DNA from: Boswellia sacra
Taxonomy: Eukaryota; Streptophyta; Magnoliopsida; Sapindales; Burseraceae
NCBI GenBank assembly: GCA_013180625.2
Contig: SNVD02009053.1
Coordinates: 292,908-356,907 of the forward strand
Length of the DNA stretch: 64,000 bases
Direction: 5' to 3'
A program made the position numbers and the translations under genes. This document shows, piece after piece, positions 1 through 11,723 of this stretch. A model generated the notes under the pieces. It saw nothing but the letters and a program-made list of their open reading frames with translations, searched no databases and was not told the DNA's origin. Position 1 is the stretch's first letter. Each line of letters begins with the position of its first letter.

Positions 1-835
1 TTTTAAAAAAATACTTATCTCAACACACACATATACATTCATGGCTAGAGATAAATACTACTTAACTCTCTAAAATCTCTCAAAATCCCTAACTCTCACT
101 ACAATAAATAACATATTTAGTAGCACTACATTGTAGCATTTTTTTTTATTTATAATGCTACTAAAAGTTTATTTTTTGTGCAACATTTTAGAAAAGAATT
201 ATTATTTAATTTTTTAAATTCATAAAATGTAAAAATATATAAAAATTTAAAAAATGTTATTTATTTATGAAATAAAAAATAAATTTTAATTTTATTGAAA
301 TATAATTCTCGAAATAAAAAATAAAGAAATAATATAATATTTAAAATTTAAAGAAATGAATTAATATTTATTTAAAAAACTTATAAATTAGGAATATGAA
401 AGAAAAAGTCACTGTTAAATAATATAATTTTGATCATGACTCATTAAATAATATATTTGAGGATTTTTTATAATACTGTCAACTATATTATTAATTGAGA
501 ACCATGATTTTAATAATATTTGTGGGTTATCAATGTTCAAATTTGTCATTTCAAAATAAGAGACAAATATGAAAATTTTGTGTATAAAAAATAATGACTT
601 CCTCCTATTTCGATATTGACTTTTCCTCCCTCACTTTCCCTCTTTTATATGTCATTTCCCTCTTTCACTCATAGACTTGAAATTCGCTCCTAATTTCCAA
701 TGCCAAATCCCTGATTTTATCTACTATCTCTCTCGTATTACAAGTGCCAAATCCCTAATCGAAAGTGCCCTAAAAATCTTGGCAAAATATTTCAGATTCT
801 TGGCGTCCACACTTTGCGAGGTTACAGTCAAGAAA
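1..835. other. AT-rich spacer, no gene seen
   Basis: Very AT-rich non-coding DNA. A small inverted repeat (tagtagca at 118-125, tgctacta at 156-163) and a CACTACAA-like string at 98 hint at a short decayed DNA element. From about 600 the sequence is richer in C and T, and the phrase tgccaaatccct occurs twice (near 702 and 744). No open frame with recognisable content is present. Confidence 0.6.
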
Positions 836-1020
836 CACTACAAGAAAAATAAGATATGACAACACATTTTTCGCAACGCGCAAAAATGCACGTTGCTGAA
901 TGATGTTTTTCGCAATGTGCATTTCTTGTGTGTTGCAAAAAACTGATAAAGTTAGTTTTTAGCAACGCGCATGGAAGGCATATTGCAAAAAATTACGTGT
1001 TACGAAATGTCTTCTTGTAT
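836..1020 (+). mobile_element. CACTA-type terminus with subterminal repeats
   Basis: Positions 836-850 read CACTACAAGAAAAAT, the canonical plant CACTA (En/Spm) terminal inverted repeat. Subterminal repeats follow: variants of gcaacgcgca, gcacgttgc and gcaatgtgca recur on both strands from 875 to 1000, as transposase-binding arrays of this superfamily do. A possible degenerate copy of the opposite end (cttcttgta) lies near 1009, so this could instead be a roughly 180-bp non-autonomous element. Confidence 0.6.
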
Positions 1021-4000
1021 TTTTTAATTAATTTTTAATTTTATTTTTTAGCTCATTAAAATTAAATTTTTTGAACATTAAATATTTTAAGAACTTAGAA
1101 AAGATGAAATTATTAAAATCTTAAAATTATTTAAAACTATAATGATTTCATTTATTTATTTAAAAACATATTAAAAAATTAAAGAAGTGTGATTATAATA
1201 TTATTTAATTAATATTATTTTCTGGTTAATATAGTAAGATAAATATTTAGTTTAAATATTAGTAATTTAATATCTTAAATGATGTCGTTTTGGTGGGTTT
1301 CATTTTTTATTTAATATTATACAGAAACGACGTCGTTTTGGCCTAAGTGTTTAATAAAAAACACAACTTTTCATTTTGTTATGCATAACAGATCGTGAAG
1401 ACCTACCTCCATGAAGACTAATTCTTCATCGTTTTGGAGTTCTTAGTGTGATTTCTGTCCGCATTTTTGAGTGATTATCACTGGGCAACGTGTGAGAGGC
1501 CATCTTCTCCGTTTCTCTTTGCTTATGGTAAGTAATTCATCTTCTCTTTGTCTAACTTTTTGTCACTTTTTTCCCCTAATTATTGGTACAAAACGTGTTT
1601 GCTAAATTTTTGGAGGTTGGATTGATGACTGTATTTAATTAATAGCTTGGTTTGTTGTAAACATCTTTAATTAGTGGGCTATATTGCCGTTTCTCTCTTT
1701 GATCTCAAAACGACGTATGTAACTGTCAATACCACCCAGTCGGTCTGTTCTAGAGAAGATCCAAGAAAAATGAAGGAAAAATTAAATGTTCAAACTTTGT
1801 ATATTTTTCATCGTTTTGGTCAACCTAGACAAACATTTCCTTCAAACCCAGTTCATAAAAGTCATAGATCTACATTTTTACTCCCAACCCCCGCATTTTC
1901 TGGGGAAACAAATAGAAAGTTAAATGCTTTTTATTAAAGGATTAAGATGGTACTGACCTTGAGAGACATAAGTCTTGAAGCTGCAGTTCTATACATAGTC
2001 ACCCACTTCTTCAAAAACCGTAAAGAGTGTTCCTTGTCAAGGTTCCTGTTCAGGTTTGATTGTTGTTGATGTAAGAGAGAGAAGTGAACGAGGCTAGCTA
2101 TCGGAGAAGAAGTTAAATTGTTTTATATTTTGTTGAGGACTAGGTAGTCAAAGTTCATGTAGTCAAAGTCAGGCTTTCTTTGTGATGTTGCCATGTCAAC
2201 ATCAATGATGGCTTTTAACAAGTTATATGCGTTTGTCTATAAAACAAAGGAGAGACATGTAGTTTAGTTATAATTCTAGTGAATGACAAGTAGATTAGAT
2301 GGAGTTAATGAGCAACCCGTCGTTTTAAGCAAATGAATTTTTTGTGATGCTGCTATTCGCATGAATTGATAGCTACCACTCAAACAAATAAAACTATTGA
2401 GCAAAATTTAAAAAGAAGAAAAACAGGTTGAGAGAGAGAATTTGAGTTCTAAACAATTTTTTTTTAATGTAACTTAAGCAAGTTGTTAAATCTTCTAATA
2501 GATTACTCAACAATAACTTAGTTAAAACTTTTTTGGTTGTCTATTAGCAAATTCTAACTTAATTAACGTTAGTAATATCGATATAAAAGAACTTGGTCTG
2601 ATGGGAAATTTGTCTTTTATACATGGCATGTTGTCTTTTATAAAATTATTCCATTCTTCAACATGTTTTCTTTTATAATATTATAATAAAATAATATGTT
2701 AATTATCCTAGCCATCGCAATCAGGATTTCCTTTATTTTATTTGAAAAAGACATTGATTTGAGATGAAGAATAATATATATTTTTTAGAGATTTGTTATG
2801 TTGTTGGCTGGATATATATAATTAACAATTGCTTATACAATTAAAAATCAAACTTTGTTACAAGCTGTAGAACGCAAGCAAACTAGCTGAAAATCCAAAC
2901 CCAATAAACATGTTAATTGACTAATTGATTGTGACTGACATTAGAACAACTTAAAATAATATAAATTCAGTAAAAGAAAGTTAACCATTAAAGCCATATT
3001 TATCAACTTTTTTAAATAAACAGCATAATTAAAAAGTAGACATTCATAAAGCCTAATTTATTTAGAGTTGCCTTTATCGTGTAGTTATATACATGAATGC
3101 TGCAGTTTACATTTAATTTATATTATTTTATAACTTATATATGTATAATAATAAGCAATCCTAACATTTTGTGCTAAGGAGGGTGCAGCCAGGGTTTGAC
3201 ACAAAAGGCAAAAACAATTTCCTACAAGAAGTGGCTAAAAGCAACGCGGCAAAAGAGCTTGACCCCTCCTTTACTTTGTTGTTGTAAGTTAGGCTTGCAG
3301 CCTTATTGTACCTATTTTCTATTGACATAATCATTTTTTCCACGTTGGAAATTGTTCAACTTTCGTACTACATTTAGTAAAAGTTAATGATACCAAAGCA
3401 CACTATATAGATAAATTATAATTTATTTACTCAACTGCCTTTGCTATCATTACAGGCACACCAACATATCATCCGACTCATTGTAAAAATAGACTTCTGT
3501 TTGTTGATCTTGCATAAACGACTACTAAACTAAGGTACAAGTTTAGTTTCTAATCTAATATTTTGTTAGTTTTTTTTTCCTTAAAGAATTATGTGATCAT
3601 GTTTTAATATAATATTATTTTGTGCGAGGGAGTTGTGTTTGTGATTGGTTTTTAACAAAGGATTTGAAGAATACTAAATAGTGGAGTAAGTGGCATGAAT
3701 GTATCCAAATGTGGTGATTGCTTTACAAGCAATTATTTGCAGACTGGAGCGTGAAGGTGGGTTAGGAGAATCACCCTGTTGGCATCCGAACTTTAGCTCA
3801 TTTTTTTATTATTTGATTCTTTGTTATTTGTTATGTAGTATAGGTTTTTCAATATTTTATTAGATATATGGGAATAAAATTTTTTAAAGTTATAAATTTC
3901 TTCACAGATTATAAACTGCACAGTTACCTAAAAAACTAATGACTGTAAGCACACTCTATTACTCGTCTGCTTATTGATTCATTTATACATTGAAATGCAG

Positions 4001-4250
4001 TTTTATATGTCATTTTGTCTATATGATTAAGTTTAAGTTATTCATTTATACTTCGCTTTTTATCTAAAATAAAACACATTTATGCATATAACTTAAATGG
4101 TTTACTTTCCCATTGCTTTCATATTTCAAAAATACTAAACTCACTGTTGGTAATCATTAGCAATGATTGGCATGATACTCTTTTCTTTTTTTGTGCTGAT
4201 TTCATGTCAAGTTCCCTGATCTGGTTATACTTTCCCTCATGTTTATACAG
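1021..4250. other. Non-coding AT-rich DNA between CACTA end and gene fragment
   Basis: No recognisable protein is encoded. There is an AAACGACGTCGTTT palindrome near 1325 and a splice-donor-like atg/gtaagt at about 1529, so part may be the leader of a captured gene, but no identity can be given. Short open frames here (for example 1674-1937 on + and 3161-3343 on -) show no family motif. Confidence 0.5.
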
Positions 4251-5549
4251 TTGTGCAAGTTGAAATTGGAGCTTGTGGAACTCCGTAACAATCCTCAAGA
4301 TCTACTCTTGGAGGCAATTCATTCTGCTGGTTATTTTGGTGCATTAGCAAATCCTCTTTTGGCTCTTGCATCAGCACTGAACAGACTGGATGGCACCATT
4401 TTGGAGGAATTCGTTGCTGTAAGATCAATTAGCTTGTGAAAATAGCTTATATTGCAGACATAAATGCATATATAATGTCTGCATGCATGATCATTCAAGC
4501 CCACATTATAATATCGATAGTTTGATTTGACTAGTTTTAATTTGGACTCTGTTTTGCACTCATTAGATGTGTTTATTGGTCGATGTGAGAATTTCAGGAG
4601 AACTACACTGCTCTGCTAATGGTCCTAGCAGCATCTGGGATTGATCTTGATGAGCTTTTACAAGTTGCAGAGCCGTTTCTTTCAGACCTACCAAAAGTAC
4701 CCCGTCCTGCAGAGCCAAAATCTCTTTACATTGGAGGGGATTACCGCTAGCAAGCTGATTCAGAGTTGTGAGTTACTAGTTGCAATTACTAAATGAGTTT
4801 GCCTTGCCTCATCAAGAGGAAGGAGAAAAAATAAATAAAAAGTTTGTTTTCTTTTAAGCACTCAATTCCACATAGATTGTTTAATTCTATTGTTATTTTC
4901 AGAGTACACATATTGCTCTTGCTTTTGGAGTGCCTGGTGGCTGGCTGCAAGAGAAAGAAGTTATGAAAGAAGTTATCAGTTTGACTGTTCTGCGGGTACT
5001 GCCTCTTCTACTTTCTTTCTTAAGATATTTAACAAATTGGCAATCATTTGTTTCCTCTCTCCTTTTGTGATGATCTTCTAGATTCATTGCTATTGATTTG
5101 TATGCACTTTTAGTATTATTTCTTCATCTCCTTACCAATACTTGAGTATTCTTTAGCTCAGTATGAATTTTTATAGTTTTGTAAGTGCTTATGGGAGGGA
5201 GGTGGCTTATTTTCAGCAAGAGGCCCTGGGAAAGGGATGTGCTCATGTCTATGTAAGTTTTGCTTAAATGCTGCACTGTTCTCTTTGCTGGGCAGTTTAT
5301 TTTTATCTTGGTTGTGGTTATCAGTTACTTTGGTATGTGTAAGTTCATTTGTATTACTACTTAAGATGCATTGATTCTTGTGTGTGCAAAAGATAGTTTT
5401 TTTGTCAAGTTTTTAAACATTTTTATTCCATGCATATTGAATGCAGATCTCAATGTGTTGAATGAGTATCAGCAGATTCAATATTTCTCTACATTCAACA
5501 ATATATTCAACAGTACTGGACTGTTTGGAATCTATGCTAGCACTATAAG
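4251..5549 (+). pseudogene. Fragment of mitochondrial processing peptidase alpha subunit gene
   Basis: Five exon-sized blocks match successive parts of the MPP alpha subunit, which forms the matrix presequence-cleaving peptidase with the catalytic beta subunit. Block 1 (4251-4418) encodes LLLEAIHSAGYFGALANPLL and ends LEEFVA. Block 2 (4598 to about 4767) begins ENYTALLMVLAASGIDLDEL. Block 3 (4903 to about 4996) contains IALAFGVPGGW. Block 4 (about 5188-5251) resembles the glycine-rich loop at DNA level but has one extra G. Block 5 (5447-5549) contains NEYQQIQYFSTFNNIF. Introns are kept, mostly with ag...gt borders, so the copy came from genomic DNA and not mRNA. It is dead: TAG at 4748, the frameshift in block 4, and a 12-bp tandem duplication (gaaagaagttat) in block 3. 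Both the N-terminal half and the C-terminus of the protein are absent. The flanking CACTA-type ends make transposon capture plausible. Confidence 0.8.
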
Positions 5550-6939
5550 GCATCTATTGCTTATACATCCATTTTTACTTAATCTGTGGATTAAGTAAAT
5601 TCCATATCACATTTTCCAATTATTACATAATTGGGATTAGATAAATAGATTGAATTTGGTTTACATCTAACTAATTTTGTTTTGATACTTACCTATATTT
5701 ATTGTAAAATTGAGATCCCTAGATGGTTCTTCTTGGAGGCAATGATTTTGGAAATGCTTACAATACATCTTAGTAAGGAAATGTAGAACTTGACTGTGAA
5801 TACAAGGATTGGTCTACGAAATTTAAAGAATACAGACTATTTTACATGCATGGCCATAATTGTTTTTTTCAGTGCCACATGTGGACAAAAATTACTGCAT
5901 CATCAGTCTGTCATTTTCATTTTGTTGCTTAGTTATCCAAAAAATGTACTGGCTAAAACAATTGGATTTTGGTTGGTATTGTGGGAGCTACAAGAGAGGG
6001 AAGCAAACCTGCACTGCAGTTGAGAGATGCTAAATTTATAGAAGGATATTTTAGACTTTCATGTTGAGATGGTTTTGCTTCTGCATTTCAATGTTCTATA
6101 ACTTAAATGTAACTTAAAATTTTGACAGCAATTGATAATGTTCATTTTATCAGAGCAACATGAGTGGCAAAAGCGGAGCAGTCATGGAAAGATCCAAAAT
6201 TTAGAGAATTATGACCCAATCATTGTAACAAATCTTCTTCTATCCCTTATTCACATAAAATTTGCAGTGTTTTTTCATTTTTCCTCTCTTTAATTCTCAT
6301 TTCTTTTGTTCAATTTTCCTTTTATGGTTGTGGAACTTGAACTAGCTTTAACAGAGAATTTCTTTTTTTTAATAATATTGTTTGGTATATTCATTGGTGT
6401 TGATAGATTGAGTTATTGCTGGACTTGGGAGTTTTGTTGGGTATTTTGCTAAGAATGGGAGGAGTTTTGCAGGGTATTTTGCTCAGAATGGGAGGAGTTT
6501 GCTAAGAATATGGGAGAAGTTTTGTTGGGTTTTTGCTGACAATAGAAGGAGCTCTATTGCAGATTTTGCTGAGAAAACAGAAGGAGTTTTGCTGGCTTAG
6601 CTAGTCAAATATAAAAATTTGCTCTTAGTTGCCGAAATTTGTCATGTGAACTCCAAATTGGTTGGCTATCATTTGTTATTGCTTTTGGATTCGAATTACA
6701 ATCACAGTTTGTTGTAAATAGTTACTAATAATTTAGCTTATGTATCGGTGATGACATATATGATCCATGTAATTTTTCTCTATATTGTTATATGGATGTC
6801 ATTACTATAAAAAGTTTTTGGACTCAATTGGATGTGCAATTTAATTTTTAATTCATATTGAATTTGTAAATGAATTTTAGAAACAAAAATGCATAAATAA
6901 AATAAAAAAATCATAGTTCTACGTAACTAAATTTAAATA
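5550..6939. other. Non-coding DNA with short imperfect repeats
   Basis: No protein family is recognised. Between about 6420 and 6600 the phrases gggaggagtttgctaagaat, ttttgttgggt and gaaggagtttt recur as an imperfect tandem array with a unit of roughly 40-50 bp. The open frame at 5790-6023 has no motif and lies in low-complexity sequence. Confidence 0.45.
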
Positions 6940-7308
6940 TTGTGACAGAAAATAATAATCATCAATTCTGTCACAAACGACATAATTTACTCACAAAAAT
7001 TAACCAAAAATTTTTGCACTAAAATTTTTTTGTCAAAATTAAATAGGAAGAAAAAAATAATTTTCCCGCCAAAATATTCATTCAAAAAAAGTCAATTTCC
7101 CGCTAAAAAATTTTAAGGAAATTAATTAAAAATTTGGTTTTCTAGTGTGATAGACATACGACATGTAAAAATTATCACAAAGTTGATGACAGACTTTTTT
7201 TTTGTCATAAATGAGTGACAGTGACATAGACGACTGATAGATTTTCTATCATCCACCCTTGTTTATGACTGTTTGTTCCCGTCATCTATTCCCATTTTTC
7301 TTGTAGTG
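6940..7308 (-). mobile_element. CACTA-type terminus (right-hand orientation)
   Basis: Positions 7294-7308 read ATTTTTCTTGTAGTG, the exact reverse complement of the 15 bp at 836-850. The preceding 350 bp carry repeated tgacag, gtcac and gtcat motifs on both strands, which look like a subterminal array but differ from the gcaacgcgca array at the other end. The 3 bases outside each end (aaa and cct) do not match as a target duplication. It may therefore be the partner of the 836 end after rearrangement, or the end of a different element. Confidence 0.55.
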
Positions 7309-7392
7309 CCTCTCCTTCGCACATCATATCTGAACAGCAATTGGCAGCAGTAGACTTTCGACACTCTCTAAACAAGAAGCGCCATACAAGCG

Positions 7393-8701
7393 TTGAGCAA
7401 GGACCAAGGGGAAGTAATGTTGAACAGCCAGCCTATTCTTATCATGGTCCCTAAGCTCCAGGGGGTAACTATCAGTCAAAAAGAAATCGCCCCAGCTCAC
7501 CACCTAGAGTTAAGAATCATCGCCCAGATGTTGCTCCAATGGATGTCTCAGAGGAGGAAACATCAGATAATCATTATGCGGAGTTCAAGCGAGAAATGGA
7601 TGAAAAAATTCATAAACTGGAAAAGTTGATTAAGCGTTCAGGAGGAGAAGAGGATGGTCGTCCACAATGGGAGTCACCCTTTGCTGAAGATATCCTTAAG
7701 GAAAGATACCCGTACGGATTTCGAATGCCGCAACTTGAGCTTTACCAAGGGACGACGGACCACCGAGAGCATTTAGACTCTTTTATTTCTCATATGAGAT
7801 ACACGGGGTCTCAAGCGGAATAATGTGTAAAACTTTTTCTCTTACCCTTGGAGGATCAGCTAAGCAATGGTACAAGAGGTTACCAGCCGCATCCATCTCC
7901 AGCTTTGATGAGCTTGCTTGTAGTTTTCTCACGCACTTTAGCAATATGAAGACAAGAAGTCGATCAACACAGAGCCTTCTTTCAATCAAGCAAGATCGTA
8001 ATGAATCCCTGCATGCATTTGTGGACAGATACCAGCGAGAGGTTGCTCGAGTGGATCTATTCAATGATGGTTACGCTATGTAAGGTTTGGTTTAAAGAAT
8101 CAAAAGGGAGCTCCCTCTAGCATGGGAATTCTCTGTTAACCTTACGCACATGTACCAAGAAGCATTAGCAAGGATCTCTAGCAATGCTGATGCAGAGGAA
8201 ATCTATCAAGCAAACTACCCTAGGCAGACTCGGGTGATACCTAATTCCTCCTGTATAGATAGACAGCCATATGATAATCACAGAAGAGAACCTCATGATA
8301 GAAATCGAAGGACAATCCCGGATCGACGCTCTACGCGAAATACATTCAGAAATGATCGCTTCTTGTTGCAAGGGTCATCCACCCGACCCCGCCAAGAGAA
8401 ACATGATCGACCTCAGGAGGAACACCGTACTTTCACATTACTTAACATGCCACAGCAGGATATCTTGAAGGAAATCAAAGATAAAGGTCTACTGAAAGAA
8501 CCTGCCCCCTTACGGTCGAATCCAAAAGCAAGAGATAAGCGAAAGTTTTGTCATTTCCACCGGGCTCATGGTCATAACAGTGTAGATTGCTTTGAACTGA
8601 GGAGACAAATCGAGGGTCTTATCAAGGATGGCCAGCTACAAGAATACATTTATCGACCCCCCAACCATCCAACAAGAATGACAAAGGGAAGGAACCATTA
8701 G
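7393..8701 (+). pseudogene. Gypsy Tat gag (broken)
   Basis: Gag coats the element RNA in virus-like particles. The recognisable core runs from FRMPQLELYQGTTD (frame of 7539-7823) across a frameshift near 7823 into LGGSAKQWYKRLPAASISSF, the usual plant gypsy gag domain. A TAA at 8081 interrupts the same frame, which then continues to 8701. Near the C-terminus, CHFHRAHGHNSVDCFEL is the finger-like motif typical of Tat gags, in place of a CCHC knuckle. An in-frame TAA also lies upstream at 7452. No start codon can be chosen with confidence because the leader is missing. Confidence 0.75.
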
Positions 8702-8730
8702 AAGAAGTAGCCACAATTTTTGGGGGAGTA

Positions 8731-9636
8731 GTGGCTGGTCCGAGTTCCCAAGCCCAGAGGCACTTAGCTAGGCAAGCAAGATACGACCTCCCTCGCCACG
8801 AAGTCAACCTGATAGCCTCCTCCACCAATGATGGGGATCGTGATGTTATCTCTTTTTCATCTCAAGATGCGCAGGGTATCCATCATCCTCATTGTGATGC
8901 CTTGGTCCTCACAGTAATAGTGGCCAATAAAAGGCTACGAAGAGTAGTGATTGACAACGGAAGCTCAGCTGACATTATGTCATTTGATGCATTTGATCGA
9001 TTGGGTCTTAACCGTAAAGATATGAGAGGCATTCAAACTTCCCTGATAGGATTCGCTGGAGGAAAAGTTATTCCCGAAGGAATAATTTCGTTACCAGTGA
9101 CCTTGGGAGAAGGTTCCCTACAGACAACCAAGATGGTGAACTTTCTCGTAGTAGATCATCCGGGTGTTTATAATGCCATTCTTGGACGGCCATCATTTTA
9201 CGACTTCAAGACAGTGATGGGTGTCTATCATCATGTCTTGAAATTTCCAACACCTGCAGGGATAGGAGAAGTTAGAGGTGAACAACAAACTTCTCGGGAA
9301 TGCTACAACATGGCTTTCAAAGAGAAAGCACATAAGCTATGGATGATTCGAGGAGAACCTTCCGAGGGGACGGAAAGTTTGGATCCGCGAGACCAAGAAA
9401 AATGGGAGGCTGTAGCTCCAATAGAAGGAATGGATGACGTCCCTGTCTGTTTGAATAATTCAGAAAAGACAGTGAAGGTGGGTAGGAATCTTCCTTTACC
9501 AATCAAAGATAGGTTGATTGGTTTTCTTCGAGAATACAGCGACATTTTTGCATGGTCTCACGAAGACATGTCTGGCATAGACCCGAGTATAGCTGTCCAT
9601 CGCCTTAATGTCAACCCTCAAGCTCAACCCATTTGA
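8731..9636 (+). pseudogene. Gypsy Tat protease region of pol
   Basis: This is an open stretch of 301 codons. VVIDNGSSADIMSFDAFDRL is the retropepsin active-site region; the usual D-T/S-G reads D-N-G here, a variant I recall from plant Tat elements. LGRPSFYDFKTV follows as the conserved flap-distal block. The C-terminal third (YSDIFAWSHEDMSGIDPSI, then HRLNV) is the linker leading into RT, and a TGA follows at 9634. Relative to gag (8150-8701) the frame has shifted. Confidence 0.8.
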
Positions 9637-9639
9637 CAA

Positions 9640-10640
9640 AAGATGAGGCACCAAGCCCTAGAGCATTCAGAGGTGATTGCCTTAAAAGTGGGAAAGCTCT
9701 TGACAAGTGGAATCATTCGAGAGGAAAACTAATGTCGTGTTGGTGAAAAAAGCCAATGGGAAATGGCGTGTCTGCATCGACTTCAAAGATTTGAACAAGC
9801 ATTGTCCAAATGATAGTTTTCCATTGCCCAGGATAGATCAACTAGTTGATGCCACAGCTGGCCATCAATTGCTGAGCTTCATGGATGCTTATTCTGGTTA
9901 TAACCAGATTCCAATGTATTCGAAGGATGAAGAAAAAACAGCCTTCATCACTAATAGAGGGTTATACTGTTATCGAATGATGCCTTTCGGACTGAAAAAT
10001 GCTGGAGCAACCTATCATACTGTTATCGAATGATGCCTTTCGGACTGAAAAATGCTGGAGCAACCTATCAACGGTAAGTAAACTCCATGTTTGCTCCTCT
10101 CTTAGGAAAGACAATGGAAGTTTATGTGGATGATATGCTCACCAAGAGTATGGATGCCAGATCCCACGTAGACGACCTCCGAACAACTTTTGACATCCTC
10201 TGAAAGCATAATATGAAGCTGAATCCCACTAAATGTGCTTTTGGGGTATCCTCGGAAAAGTTCTTAAGATTTATTGTCACCCAAAGGGGGATAGAGGCCA
10301 ATCCTGAGAAAATCCAAGCACTTATGCGGCTTGAGTCTCCCAAAACGCCAAAGGATATACAAGTTCTCACTGACGAGTGGCTGCCTTAAATCGTTTTATT
10401 TCTAGGGCGACCGACAAATGTCACCCTTTCTTTAAAGCTTTAAGGAAGTGCAAGCAGTGCAAGAAGTACTTAGGATCTCCTCCTCTCCTCTCCTCTCCTC
10501 TCCAAACCAATTATGGGGGAACCACTCTTTCTGTATCTAGCAGTCTCTGCATGTGCAGTTAGTGCAGCTCTTATCCGTGAAGATAGGGAATCCAGAGGCC
10601 ATTCTATTATGTGAGTAAAGCCTTGATAGATGTCGAAGGT
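9640..10640 (+). pseudogene. Gypsy Tat reverse transcriptase (broken)
   Basis: RT copies the element RNA into DNA. Blocks seen are NVVLVKKANGKWRVCIDFKD, SFPLPRIDQLVDATAGHQLL, FMDAYSGYNQIPM and YRMMPFGLKNAGATY. A perfect 53-bp tandem duplication (9965-10017 repeated at 10018-10070) then shifts the frame. The catalytic YVDD is still encoded just after 10118 (tatgtggatgat). Further stops follow, and a (CTCCT)n stretch at about 10478-10502 interrupts the thumb/RNase H junction. Confidence 0.85.
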
Positions 10641-11723
10641 AGATACCCTCCTATGGAGAAGTTGGCTCTCGCCTTAGTTGTTGCTGCACGAAAGCTTCGC
10701 CCATATTTTCAAGCACATACTGTTATGGTACCAACTGATCACCCTTTACGACAGATCATCTATCGTCTAGAGCTTTCTGGAAGACTTATCAAGTGGTCCA
10801 TTGAGTTGGGAGAGTTTGACATACACTATGTTGCAAGACCATCTATCAAAGGACAAGCAGTCGCTGACTTCATTACAGAATTTTCAAGTAGTGGAGTTAA
10901 GAAGGATGAAGAGACTAGTGCAGGGTCAAGTGATCGACCAATGTCCATGGGAATCGATCCGCAGAAGGCATGGGTCTTGTTCGTAGATGGGTCATCTAAC
11001 AAGATTGGTAGTGGAGTTGGCTTGATTTTGTCAACCCCGGATGGAGTAGAAGTGGCTGTGGCTCTACGTTTTAATTTTAAAGCCACCAATAATGTCGCAG
11101 AGTATGAAGCTCTCCTTGAAGGACTTAGGTTGGCGGTTGCCCTGGGAGTAGAAGAGATTGTTATCCATAGCGATTCCCAACTTGTGGTTAACCAAATCCG
11201 CGGAGACTATCAGGCAAAAGGCTCTACCATGATGGCTTACTTGGATAGAGTTAACTACTTTCTACGCAGTTTTAAAGGTTTTGACATCATAAGAGTCCTG
11301 AGAGTGGAGAATTCAAAGGCTGATAGTTTAGCCAGAATTGCTTCAGGGATAGACCCCCTTCTACCAACCGCCTCTCATATGGTCATTCTAGAATCTCCAA
11401 GTATATCAAAGCATGAACTTTCGCCGGAAGAAACAATGACCATAAACAGTAGCCTATGTTGGATGGACCCTATCATAAAGTTCTTAGAGACAGGGGAACT
11501 TCCAGCTAACCGAAATGAAGCGATCAAGGTAAGGGGGAGAGCCTCAAGGTACACTATGGTTAATGGTGTTCTCTACAAAAGAGGGTTCAGCCTTCCTCTT
11601 TTAAAATGTCTTCGCCCAGAAGAAGTTGATTATATTCTTAGAGAAATCCACGAAGGGATATGTGGTAACCATTTTGGTGGTCGATCTCTAGCTTATAAGT
11701 GTATCAGGCAAGGATACTATTAG
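10611..11723 (+). pseudogene. RNase H, second RNase H-like domain and integrase N-terminus
   Basis: This is the longest open stretch of this element, 370 codons. Residues about 1-105 are the ordinary RNase H tail (VDIEGRYPP-like start, LIKWSIELGEFDI, then KGQAVADFITEF). Residues about 125-250 form a separate RNase H-like domain with the acidic positions in VLFVDGSSNKIGSGVGLIL, NVAEYEALLEGLRLA and IHSDSQLVVNQI. This extra domain is the hallmark of Tat elements. The integrase zinc-binding His pair (HEGICGNHFGG) starts near residue 350. A TAG in place of Trp ends the frame at 11721. Confidence 0.85.

Noticed and set aside
5371..5598. 75-codon open frame as a separate gene
   Set aside because: Its second half is the fifth exon of the MPP alpha fragment with intron read through upstream.
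836..7308. Annotating one complete CACTA element from 836 to 7308
   Set aside because: Subterminal arrays differ and there is no matching 3-bp duplication, so only the two ends are listed.
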